A stretch of DNA of 5,562 nucleotides from Pontiellaceae bacterium. Its GTDB lineage: Bacteria; Verrucomicrobiota; Kiritimatiellia; Kiritimatiellales; Tichowtungiaceae. The stretch's first letter is position 1. Each line of letters opens with the position of its first letter. The notes beneath the pieces are model-generated. The model was not told the origin of the DNA. It did no database searches and was given only the letters and a program-made list of their open reading frames with translations. The stretch spans positions 1 through 5,562 of the forward strand of contig JAOZMR010000191.1 of assembly GCA_029934215.1 (NCBI GenBank), given 5' to 3'. The translations under genes and the position numbers were made by a program. Below, piece by piece: positions 1 to 5,562 of the stretch.

Positions 1-139
1 TGGGACGTTTTACCATCCGCGGGCCCCTAGTTTCTGCGCATGTGAAGTGGCATCACTCAACTTGCGAGGTAAAAGCTAAAATCAGGCGTTTTGTATGATG
101 GCTGGAGGAGAGGTTCCGTTTTTCAACGCTATTTTATAC
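1..139. other. Left-edge stretch without a recognisable gene
   Basis: No coding region can be supported here. Two plus-strand frames are open from the window edge, to TAA at 77-79 and to TGA at 96-98. Either could be the last few residues of a gene lying to the left and ending at the 140-172 terminator, but neither short tail resembles a family I know. On the minus strand an ATG at 16-14 with an AGGGG 7 bases upstream could begin a gene leaving the window; only five codons are visible, so this cannot be judged. No tRNA or other structured RNA is recognisable. Confidence 0.4.
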
Positions 140-172
140 AAAAAGCCCCAGCGGTTTCGCCGGGGCTTTTTT
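140..172. terminator. Bidirectional intrinsic terminator
   Basis: Arms GCCCC (145-149) and GGGGC (162-166) form a GC-rich stem. It continues past one A/C mismatch with GCG (151-153) pairing CGC (158-160) around a GTTT loop. A run of five A precedes the stem and six T follow it, so a U-tract is produced in either direction. Read on the minus strand it lies about 100 bases after the fbaA stop codon and is the obvious end of that transcript. Read on the plus strand it could end a gene left of the window. Confidence 0.88.
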
Positions 173-178
173 GTCGTC

Positions 179-249
179 GAATCGCGAACAAAGAATCAAA
201 TAAAGAAGGACTCCTGCCTTCGAAACTTGCGATTCACTGTTCGCTATTC
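179..249. repeat. Imperfect long inverted repeat in the fbaA 3' untranslated region
   Basis: The 19-base arm at 179-197 (GAATCGCGAACAAAGAATC) matches the reverse complement of 231-249 (GAATAGCGAACAGTGAATC) at 16 of 19 positions. The 33-base interior contains a smaller hairpin, GAAGG (205-209) with CCTTC (217-221). In the fbaA transcript this would form a long stem-loop between the stop codon and the terminator hairpin. It has no U-tract of its own, so it is more likely an mRNA-stabilising structure, an attenuation or RNA-binding element, or the remnant of a palindromic repeat than a second terminator. Pairing was checked by eye only. Confidence 0.7.
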
Positions 250-270
250 TGCGGCTCACGCACGCACTCG

Positions 271-1344
271 CTAGTTGCGGTCGAGGGCGTTGAGGTCCGC
301 GAACGCCTGCTTAACGCGGGCGGTCATGCTTTCCTGACCTTTACGCAACCAAACGCGTGGGTCATAGAACTTCTTGTTCGGTTTGTCGGCTCCGTCAGGA
401 TTGCCGAGCTGCGCCTGTAGGTAGTTTTCGTTTTCTTTGTAGAAGTTCAGGACGCCTTCCCACGCTGCCCACTGAGTATCGGTATCGATGTTCATTTTGA
501 TGACGCCGTAGCCGATGGATTCCTTGATCTCTTCAGGAGAAGAACCGGAGCCTCCGTGGAATACGAAATTGAGCGGTTGATCGGTGTCGGTGCCAAACTT
601 CTCTGCAACATATTTTTGTGAGTCGCGGAGGATGGTTGGAGTGAGCTTGACGTTTCCTGGCTTGTAAACACCGTGTACGTTTCCGAAGGAAGCGGCGATG
701 GTGAAACGCGGGCTGATTTTCATCAGGGTTTCATAGGCATAAGCTACGTCTTCTGGCTGGGTGTAGAGCTTGGATTCGTCCATGTCTGTGTTATCTACGC
801 CGTCTTCTTCGCCACCCGTGCAACCGAGTTCAATTTCGAGGGTCATGTCGATTTTCGCCATGCGTTCGAGATATTTCGCGCAGGTTTCAACGTTCTCTTC
901 CAGGGTCTCTTCGGAGAGGTCGAGCATGTGCGAGCTGAAGAGCGGCTTGCCGGTTGCTTCAAAACTGGCTTCGCTGGCCTCAATGAGCGCATCGATCCAC
1001 GGAAGAAGTTTTTTTGCGGCGTGGTCGGTGTGGAGGATCACGGGTACACCATAGGCTTCTGCCATAGTGTGTACGTGATTGGCGCCAGAAATGGCTCCAA
1101 GAACGGCGCCGTTCTCCTTGCATCCTTTTCCAGCAGTGAACGATGCGCCGCCGTTAGAGAACTGAATAATGACCGGCGAGTTCGCCGTTGCCGCCGCTTC
1201 GAGCACGCCGTTGATTGAATCCGAACCGACCACGTTTACGGCAGGTAGGGCGAACTGATTCTCTTTGGCAATTTTGAAAATCGCCTGTACATCGTCGCCT
1301 GTAACGACGCCTGGTTTTACTGCGTCAAATATTTTGCTTCCCAT
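271..1344 (-). CDS. fbaA: Class II fructose-1,6-bisphosphate aldolase (class IIA, FbaA type)
   Basis: This cytoplasmic zinc enzyme reversibly splits fructose 1,6-bisphosphate into dihydroxyacetone phosphate and glyceraldehyde 3-phosphate in glycolysis and gluconeogenesis. The 357 residues match the usual length of the Escherichia coli FbaA type (359), and the resemblance is close from end to end. Visible landmarks are NGGAS near 64-68, the HTDH block with catalytic Asp107 and zinc ligand His108, the ELGCTGGEEDGVDN segment at 172-185 on the active-site face, zinc ligands His224 (GNVHGVY) and His263 (FHGGSGS), the NIDTDTQWA phosphate/substrate-binding segment at 285-293, and Arg330 in YDPRVWLR. 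All expected catalytic and metal residues are present, so the gene looks intact. The ATG at 1344 is supported by an AAAGGAGT ribosome binding site 7 bases upstream and by alignment with the usual N-terminus. It is apparently a single-gene transcript, divergent from the membrane-protein gene, ending at the 140-172 hairpin. Confidence 0.98.
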   Translation of the reverse strand: MGSKIFDAVKPGVVTGDDVQAIFKIAKENQFALPAVNVVGSDSINGVLEAAATANSPVIIQFSNGGASFTAGKGCKENGAVLGAISGANHVHTMAEAYGVPVILHTDHAAKKLLPWIDALIEASEASFEATGKPLFSSHMLDLSEETLEENVETCAKYLERMAKIDMTLEIELGCTGGEEDGVDNTDMDESKLYTQPEDVAYAYETLMKISPRFTIAASFGNVHGVYKPGNVKLTPTILRDSQKYVAEKFGTDTDQPLNFVFHGGSGSSPEEIKESIGYGVIKMNIDTDTQWAAWEGVLNFYKENENYLQAQLGNPDGADKPNKKFYDPRVWLRKGQESMTARVKQAFADLNALDRN

Positions 1345-1350
1345 AATGTG

Positions 1351-1358
1351 ACTCCTTT
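1351..1358 (-). promoter_or_regulatory. Ribosome binding site of fbaA
   Basis: On the minus strand this reads AAAGGAGT, a near-perfect Shine-Dalgarno sequence. It lies 6-7 bases before the ATG at 1344-1342 and fixes the start codon. Its strength fits a highly translated glycolytic gene. Confidence 0.85.
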
Positions 1359-1398
1359 TTTATATTTGTTTTCGTTTGGAATGGAAATAAGTCCAGAA

Positions 1399-1426
1399 AA
1401 TCTATTAGATAAAGCTGTTTTTTCAA
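1399..1426 (-). promoter_or_regulatory. Candidate sigma-70-type promoter of fbaA
   Basis: On the minus strand a -35 box TTGAAA (1426-1421, five of six consensus bases) is followed by a 16-base spacer and a -10 box TAGATT (1404-1399, four of six). Transcription would start near 1392, giving a leader of roughly 48 bases that contains the strong ribosome binding site. The surrounding gap is AT-rich, as expected for a promoter. I see no equally good promoter for the divergent plus-strand gene. The call rests on consensus matching by eye. Confidence 0.4.
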
Positions 1427-1436
1427 GCTCTTTCGG

Positions 1437-1444
1437 AAAGGAAA
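1437..1444 (+). promoter_or_regulatory. Ribosome binding site of the membrane-protein gene
   Basis: AAAGGAAA lies just before the ATG at 1449, with the AAGGA core (1438-1442) 6 bases away. This supports that start over later in-frame ATGs and indicates real translation of an otherwise unrecognised gene. Confidence 0.7.
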
Positions 1445-1448
1445 GCAA

Positions 1449-1991
1449 ATGACACCGTTGGCTATTACTACATGGATACTGGGGACCCTCGCTGTTGGCG
1501 TTGGGCTTTTTTCTGCCTGCTCACCCGAATGGGTGCGTCACAGTCTGCGCGATTTCCCGCGCAGTACTTGGCCGGGGCGCATTTTACTCGCTGTGGATAT
1601 GGTCTGGGCTGCATACGCAGTAACAACCCTACACCTCGGCGGATTCGATGCATTTAAGGTGTACCTCTACTGGCTCGCTCCGATCTGCATCGTTTTGGGT
1701 TGCCGCTATCTCGACGAACTTCTTTCCGTCAGAACCCTCGGCGGTCTCCTCCTTCTTGCGGCTTGTCCAATCCTTAACGCGGCGAGATGGAACCCCTCGC
1801 AATGGCGGCTAATCATCACCGTATTGGCCTATCTATGGATAATCCTCGGTCTTGTGTTTGTTCTCGAACCGTGGTGGTTCCGCCGTTTGACGACTCCTTT
1901 ATTAAAAAGCGATCGGCTTATTCGAGTCTTAGGGCTGTTCAAAGCCGCAATCGGCTTCGGTCTCGTTGCTTTGGCAGCTTGGGTCTATTGA
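1449..1991 (+). CDS. Integral membrane protein of unknown function
   Basis: I do not recognise the family of this 180-residue protein. It is very hydrophobic, and by eye has about six membrane segments: roughly 5-24, 45-62, 70-86, 95-110, 119-139 and 160-179. Short polar links contain several basic residues (for example around 30-44 and 145-158). Tryptophan is frequent. I see no metal-binding cluster, no nucleotide-binding motif and no conserved catalytic pair. The start is supported by a Shine-Dalgarno sequence 6 bases upstream. The stop codon TGA shares its A with the ATG of the following HD phosphohydrolase gene (TGATG), so the two are surely co-transcribed and probably translationally coupled. 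A shared process is therefore likely, but its nature cannot be read from the sequence. That it is a real gene is fairly sure, from codon pattern, binding site and overlap; its function is unknown. Confidence 0.85.
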   Translation: MTPLAITTWILGTLAVGVGLFSACSPEWVRHSLRDFPRSTWPGRILLAVDMVWAAYAVTTLHLGGFDAFKVYLYWLAPICIVLGCRYLDELLSVRTLGGLLLLAACPILNAARWNPSQWRLIITVLAYLWIILGLVFVLEPWWFRRLTTPLLKSDRLIRVLGLFKAAIGFGLVALAAWVY

Positions 1992-2773
1992 TGAATACAA
2001 AAAAACTAAACCTTCTTTCTGAGCGATTCAACAACTACGTCGACAGCTTTCGCATCGACGGCGCCCTCCATCCGATGCACCAGCTCAAACTCGAACACAG
2101 CATACGGGTTTCTATCGATGCCCGTGAAATCGCTGCAGGCATGAACTGGACAGAAGAAGAGGTGAACCTTGCCGAGGCGGTAGGGCTCTTCCACGACACC
2201 GCTCGCTTCCCACAGTTCGAAAAATATAAAACCTTCTCCGATGCCGACTCGATCGACCACGGCGACCTAGGTTTCCAAACCCTGGAAAAAGAGGGATTGC
2301 TCGACGGATTGGAAGCCGAATCTCGCGACCTGATACTGCATTCCGTGCAATATCACAACAAAAAACATTTACAGCCAGGACTCACCGAGCGCAAAGAAAA
2401 GCACCTCCGTCTCATCCGCGATGCCGACCGACTCGACATTTTTTTCATCTGTTGGCACGCCATTCACACGGGGGAAATTCACGACAACCCAGAGATCTCT
2501 ATGGGGATCGACTTTAATGGTTCCCCGACCGACACCGTGCTCGATCAATTTGAACGCGGCGAAGCGATTGACTACCGCACACTAAACAGCATGGCAGACC
2601 GCTTCATCCTTCTATTAAGCTGGATTCACGATCTAAGTTACAATTCCACGAAACGGATCGTCCACGAACGAGGTATTCTTCAGAGCTTCATTAAGGTTTT
2701 GCCCGTAAAAACAGATCGACTCATCAACTGTTTCAAAATCACCGATACATTTCTTGCCTCTGCAGATCAATGA
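1991..2773 (+). CDS. HD-superfamily metal-dependent phosphohydrolase
   Basis: The protein has 260 residues, is predicted cytoplasmic, and has no signal peptide or membrane segment. The HD metal-site pattern is complete: His36 (in KLEHS), the adjacent His68-Asp69 (LFHDTARF), His90 (DHGDLGF), His117/His122 (LHSVQYH) and Asp144 (RDADRLD). This order, H...HD...H...H...D, is typical of HD hydrolases that hold two metal ions and cleave phosphate esters of nucleotides or related compounds. The actual substrate cannot be told; no partner domain (GGDEF, response regulator, RelA-type synthetase) is fused to it. I chose the ATG at 1991 because homologous-looking sequence begins there and it overlaps the upstream stop codon. 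The frame stays open upstream to 1787, but that part lies inside the membrane-protein gene and looks like its shadow. No Shine-Dalgarno sequence is visible before 1991, so translation probably depends on ribosomes finishing the upstream gene. It ends 15 bases from the convergent sulfatase stop. Confidence 0.9.
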   Translation: MNTKKLNLLSERFNNYVDSFRIDGALHPMHQLKLEHSIRVSIDAREIAAGMNWTEEEVNLAEAVGLFHDTARFPQFEKYKTFSDADSIDHGDLGFQTLEKEGLLDGLEAESRDLILHSVQYHNKKHLQPGLTERKEKHLRLIRDADRLDIFFICWHAIHTGEIHDNPEISMGIDFNGSPTDTVLDQFERGEAIDYRTLNSMADRFILLLSWIHDLSYNSTKRIVHERGILQSFIKVLPVKTDRLINCFKITDTFLASADQ

Positions 2774-2788
2774 AACACCTGGAGATTT

Positions 2789-5422
2789 TCATTCGGCAAT
2801 GCCCTCAAGTTCCACTTCGATTTTATAAAACCCTTTGGTTTCTGCGTTGTAGGTTTCGTTAGTAAAGACACTACTTGTCCATGGGACGTTGTTGCTCAAG
2901 AGAATGAATCCGTTGAGTAGATTGCTGCTCCAGTAGACGCTGTAGACGCGACCGGAGGCGCTGTTCCATCGAAGAACGGATTTGGAGGTTAGAGACCTGA
3001 GTTCAGAGATCCGGAAACTGGAGGCTGCGTTGGTCGGATTGAGTCCGGCGATGTACGCCTGTCGCACGGTATTCACTCCGTTCGATGCCATGGCTCCAGG
3101 AAGAATATGGGTGCCACCAAAGTGCTTCCTTTCCCAACTGTCAGGAACTCCGTCGGCATCAGCATCTACATCGGTCGAATCTGTCATGTCCGTCAGATGA
3201 ACGCTGTCCACGAAGAGCGCGTTGGTTGTGTTCTCGCTGATTTCCAATGCTTGGAAACTTGCGGGTGCGCCGTAGAAGGGGAAGTTTCCAACCGTTGGAA
3301 CTCCGTTGAGTTCCAAGTTCCAAAGCTTGGAAACATAATCGCAGGATATTTCGATTTTGTTCCAACCGTTGGAAACAGTGGCTCCGGAAATCTCGATCGG
3401 CGTTTCGTTGCTGTAGGCGACGAGGAGGTTGTTGGTGTTGACGTAGAAGACGGCGGAGGCTCCGCTAGCGATCGTTTCAGGTTCGATGCCGGGGACGGGT
3501 TGCGCCCAGAGGGTGATCCAGATGTTGGAAGGATTCCCGTCGAAGCTATGCGCGACGCTGGATTCGGAGAGGGAGAGTGCTTTCGCGCCGCTCTGGGTGG
3601 TTTCGGTCTGCACGGTTCCGGTTCCTGTCCATCCGTTTTGTCCGGCGATAGCGCCGTTGGTTCGAGCGTCGAAGGGTTCTTCCCATGGGAGGCTGTAGGC
3701 GGGATTGGTTTCGTCGTCGCTTTCGGTGGCGGTTAGGTTTTGATCGGTCATGCCGTCGGCGGAGCAACGGATGGTTGCGGTTCCGTCGGTGAAGTCAACA
3801 TCTTGCGCCGCCGCCAGTACGGGGTACTGATAGGTTTCCCAGTTATTGGTGGTGAAGGTGAGCGTTTCTGACCCGCTTTGGACGGTGATGTCGGCATCGC
3901 CAGAAATATGGGCGACGGTGACGGTGACGGCGTTTGTCGGTGGGTCGCTGAGACGCACGCCGAAGGCGTTGGTGCTTCCCTCCGGCACGCTGATCGCGGA
4001 GGTTGAGAGTTCGAGTTGAGCGGGTTGCCCCGGATAGTCATCGCCCCGCATACTGTTTTCCACCGAGACTTTCCATGCATTTAATTCCACGTTCATTTGA
4101 GCTGCCATAGCGGGATACGTGGAGATTAGATTTGTTTTTTGCAAGGGGTCATGTTCGACATTGTACAGGGCATCCGCTTTGCCCTCGAGTAGGACTAATT
4201 TGTATTCATTATCGATCCATGCGGAGTCAATCGGATAGGGGAGGACTCGATCCTCCGGCTCCTCATAGATGAAGACTCGATCGACTCCCCCATTCAGATT
4301 CGAGTATGCCACGTCATCTCTGCCCAGTTCCCAGAATCCGATTGGGGAGGAGCGCTCCGTCATGGTTCCCTCCAGCAATGGCTTGATCGAGATTCCATCG
4401 AGCGGAAGAGTCGAGTTCGTTGGATCAATTCCTGCGATATCCAGAAGGGTGGGGAACAGGTCGATCAACCCGCAGGGAACGGAGCTGGCTCGGTTGGATT
4501 GAATCATCGCAGGCCATTCAATCACCGCAGGCACTTTTAGCCCCCTCTCGGAAATCCCTCCCTTTCCCGTTGAGAATGGAACATCCACTTTATCTTCCGG
4601 CGGAGCGCCCGTGCCTCCGTTATCACTGCAAAACAGAAGCATTGTATTGCTTCGAACCCCCAGCGCATCCAAGCCGTCGCGAAGAAGCCCCAGCGCGTGA
4701 TCCGCTTCATGGATTTCTCCGTACAAATTTTCCGCCTCCTGAGAATAGTTCGTGTAGGGGATTCTATATTCGTCGAAAGGCTCTCGGGGAGCGTGAGGGG
4801 CGGCCATCCATACCATCGTGAAAAACGGTCGGTTCGAAGAAACGGCATCACTTATAAACTTCAGGGCTTCTTCCACCACAATATCAGAGCCAGCGCCGGT
4901 AAAGCTTTCTCTTGCCACTCCATTCCGAGTAAGCGATGGATCTACATCAAATTGATTCCATGCGGAGAGAGACTCTTCATATCCCCGGTGATTGGCACAA
5001 TAAGGAGATTCTATCTCGACCGGCCCCAGATGCCATTTTCCGAAATGCCCCGTGGCATATCCATCTTGTTGAAGAAGTTCAGGAAAGGTCTGTTCGTTCA
5101 GATCCAGCACAAACGGAACCCAGATGGTTCCCGTTCGGGTGTGATGGCGTCCCGTCAGCAGAGAAGCTCGTGCAGGAGCGCATACGGGTTGTGCATAGAA
5201 ACGATCCAGCCGCAGTCCGGAAGCTGCCATTTCATCGACCACGGGGGTCAGCACCCGGGGATGCCCATTGTAGCCCACCTGCCCCCACCCCTGATCGTCC
5301 GTCATCACAATCACGATATTGGGTTGGTTCGTCTCGCCCTGAGAAAGCGCAGGACAAGCCGCGACACCCATGAGTCCGACCGCAGATAAATCCATCCATC
5401 GTCCCTTATTCATTAGAATCAT
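2789..5422 (-). CDS. Exported multidomain S1-type (formylglycine) sulfatase
   Basis: An 877-residue enzyme that should hydrolyse sulfate esters, probably of extracellular polysaccharide. Residues 1-28 look like an export signal; VAAC at 20-23 fits a lipobox (Cys23 anchor), though ordinary cleavage near ALSQ (25-28) is also possible. The sulfatase domain spans about 34-460: metal-binding Asp42-Asp43 (TDDQGWG), the CAPAR motif whose Cys81 must become formylglycine, with Arg85, then Lys129 and His131 (GKWHLG), His210 (APHAP), Asp267-Asn268 (SDNGG) and Lys287. All are present. Downstream are a Calx-beta-like module (about 468-570), a concanavalin/LamG-like beta-sandwich (about 577-745), a calcium-type acidic motif DVDADADGVPDSWE (751-764), and a C-terminal beta-rich module (about 800-877). 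A maturing enzyme (anSME or FGE) is needed and is not encoded here. The natural substrate cannot be read from sequence. The ATG at 5422 has no good ribosome binding site; Met4 (5413) is an alternative start. It stands alone, convergent with the HD gene. Confidence 0.95.
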   Translation of the reverse strand: MILMNKGRWMDLSAVGLMGVAACPALSQGETNQPNIVIVMTDDQGWGQVGYNGHPRVLTPVVDEMAASGLRLDRFYAQPVCAPARASLLTGRHHTRTGTIWVPFVLDLNEQTFPELLQQDGYATGHFGKWHLGPVEIESPYCANHRGYEESLSAWNQFDVDPSLTRNGVARESFTGAGSDIVVEEALKFISDAVSSNRPFFTMVWMAAPHAPREPFDEYRIPYTNYSQEAENLYGEIHEADHALGLLRDGLDALGVRSNTMLLFCSDNGGTGAPPEDKVDVPFSTGKGGISERGLKVPAVIEWPAMIQSNRASSVPCGLIDLFPTLLDIAGIDPTNSTLPLDGISIKPLLEGTMTERSSPIGFWELGRDDVAYSNLNGGVDRVFIYEEPEDRVLPYPIDSAWIDNEYKLVLLEGKADALYNVEHDPLQKTNLISTYPAMAAQMNVELNAWKVSVENSMRGDDYPGQPAQLELSTSAISVPEGSTNAFGVRLSDPPTNAVTVTVAHISGDADITVQSGSETLTFTTNNWETYQYPVLAAAQDVDFTDGTATIRCSADGMTDQNLTATESDDETNPAYSLPWEEPFDARTNGAIAGQNGWTGTGTVQTETTQSGAKALSLSESSVAHSFDGNPSNIWITLWAQPVPGIEPETIASGASAVFYVNTNNLLVAYSNETPIEISGATVSNGWNKIEISCDYVSKLWNLELNGVPTVGNFPFYGAPASFQALEISENTTNALFVDSVHLTDMTDSTDVDADADGVPDSWERKHFGGTHILPGAMASNGVNTVRQAYIAGLNPTNAASSFRISELRSLTSKSVLRWNSASGRVYSVYWSSNLLNGFILLSNNVPWTSSVFTNETYNAETKGFYKIEVELEGIAE
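3241..3375. repeat. Cluster of four TTCCAA-N3-TTGGAA palindromes inside the sulfatase gene
   Basis: Four copies lie at 3242-3256 (centre TGC), 3286-3300 (CCG), 3318-3332 (AGC) and 3360-3374 (CCG), with centres 44, 32 and 42 bases apart. The first is extended to 7-base arms (3241-3257); the second and fourth are identical 15-mers with 7-base arms around a single C. An extra half site TTCCAA at 3311-3316 forms, with 3295-3303, a perfect 9-base-arm inverted repeat (TTGGAACTC, four bases, GAGTTCCAA). The copies encode FQALE, VPTVGN, VSKLWN and VSNGWN and use all three codon phases, so they are not a protein repeat. They fall at residues 683-727 of the lectin-like domain. Function unknown. Confidence 0.85.
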
Positions 5423-5562
5423 TTTTTTACATATACAGGCAAGGCTAGCAGTCTTTCACCCGAAAAACTAGAGAAATAGTTGTGTTTCGTTGCGCATGAA
5501 AGAGGCGGCGGACTACGCTTACCCCCAACATCAAACCACGACCCAGCGAATTTAAGGTGGAA
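5423..5562. other. Leader region upstream of the sulfatase, no gene seen
   Basis: This stretch should hold the sulfatase promoter. The part nearest the gene is AT-rich (5421-5440 and 5461-5490), but I find no convincing -35/-10 pair with proper spacing on the minus strand, and no Shine-Dalgarno sequence before 5422 or 5413. A 19-codon plus-strand frame (5496-5555) lacks a ribosome binding site and is probably chance. Control by an alternative or extracytoplasmic-function sigma factor, as is common for sulfatase genes, would explain the missing consensus boxes, but that is inference. Confidence 0.35.

Noticed and set aside
89..143. 8-base inverted repeat TTTTGTAT / ATACAAAA before the terminator
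   Set aside because: It is AT-rich with a 39-base loop, and its right arm overlaps the terminator A-tract; weak and plausible by chance.
91..420. 109-codon plus-strand frame across the terminator
   Set aside because: It runs through the 140-172 hairpin and the end of fbaA on the opposite strand, and shows no recognisable protein features.
1430..1440. CTTTC-G-GAAAG dyad touching the ribosome binding site of the membrane-protein gene
   Set aside because: The single-base centre cannot form a hairpin, and purine/pyrimidine-rich symmetry of this size near a Shine-Dalgarno site is common; no second copy supports an operator.
1787..1990. Upstream extension of the HD phosphohydrolase frame by 68 codons
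   Set aside because: It overlaps the membrane-protein gene in another frame, has basic, low-complexity content unlike the HD protein, and has no ribosome binding site at 1787. The ATG at 1991 begins the family-like sequence.
2828..2841. AAACC-CTTT-GGTTT hairpin near the 3' end of the sulfatase gene
   Set aside because: Only five mostly weak pairs, inside the coding sequence and without a U-tract, so not a credible terminator for either strand.
3681..3690. Perfect palindrome TCCCATGGGA
   Set aside because: A lone 10-base palindrome in coding sequence, unlike the TTCCAA/TTGGAA motif and not repeated.
3107..3736. 209-codon plus-strand frame opposite the sulfatase
   Set aside because: It is Gly/Val-rich shadow coding from the complementary strand of a well-supported gene, with no family resemblance or ribosome binding site.
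4697..5389. 230-codon plus-strand frame opposite the sulfatase N-terminal half
   Set aside because: It lies over the conserved catalytic region of the sulfatase, whose motifs explain the sequence; the plus-strand product looks like no protein family.
5496..5555. 19-codon plus-strand small open frame
   Set aside because: No Shine-Dalgarno sequence, no promoter and no hydrophobic or otherwise meaningful composition; this length is common by chance.

Overview
The window reads as ordinary chromosomal DNA of a free-living, polysaccharide-degrading bacterium, most likely of the PVC group (Kiritimatiellota/Verrucomicrobiota-like). This placement is an inference. It rests on the large exported sulfatase with a Calx-beta-like module, a lectin-like beta-sandwich, a D-x-D-x-D-x-DGxPDxWE calcium-type motif and a short C-terminal module, an architecture typical of those phyla. 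There is no ribosomal RNA or other decisive marker gene in the window.

Layout from left to right. Positions 1-139 hold no gene I can name. A strong hairpin with A and T tracts (140-172) can terminate transcription in either direction. A long imperfect inverted repeat (179-249) lies between it and the stop codon of a class II fructose-bisphosphate aldolase (fbaA, minus strand, 271-1344), so the aldolase mRNA ends with two stacked stem-loops. The 104-base gap 1345-1448 is a divergent control region with a clear ribosome binding site on each side and a plausible promoter for fbaA. On the plus strand follow a six-segment membrane protein of unknown function (1449-1991) and an HD-superfamily metal-dependent phosphohydrolase (1991-2773). 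Their stop and start codons overlap, so they form a two-gene operon. A convergent gene for a secreted or lipid-anchored multidomain S1-type sulfatase (2789-5422, minus) ends only 15 bases away. The last 140 bases (5423-5562) are its leader, with no gene I can support.

The aldolase serves central glycolysis/gluconeogenesis. The sulfatase would remove sulfate esters from external substrates, probably sulfated glycans, outside the cytoplasm. The membrane/HD pair has no evident link to either, and the window does not look like one functional cluster.

The most unusual signal is not a gene. Four copies of the palindrome TTCCAA-NNN-TTGGAA, plus an extra half site, are packed into 135 bases (3241-3375) inside the sulfatase coding sequence. 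The four copies occupy all three reading frames, so the repetition exists at the DNA level rather than as a protein repeat. A degenerate copy lies in the HD gene (2272-2288).
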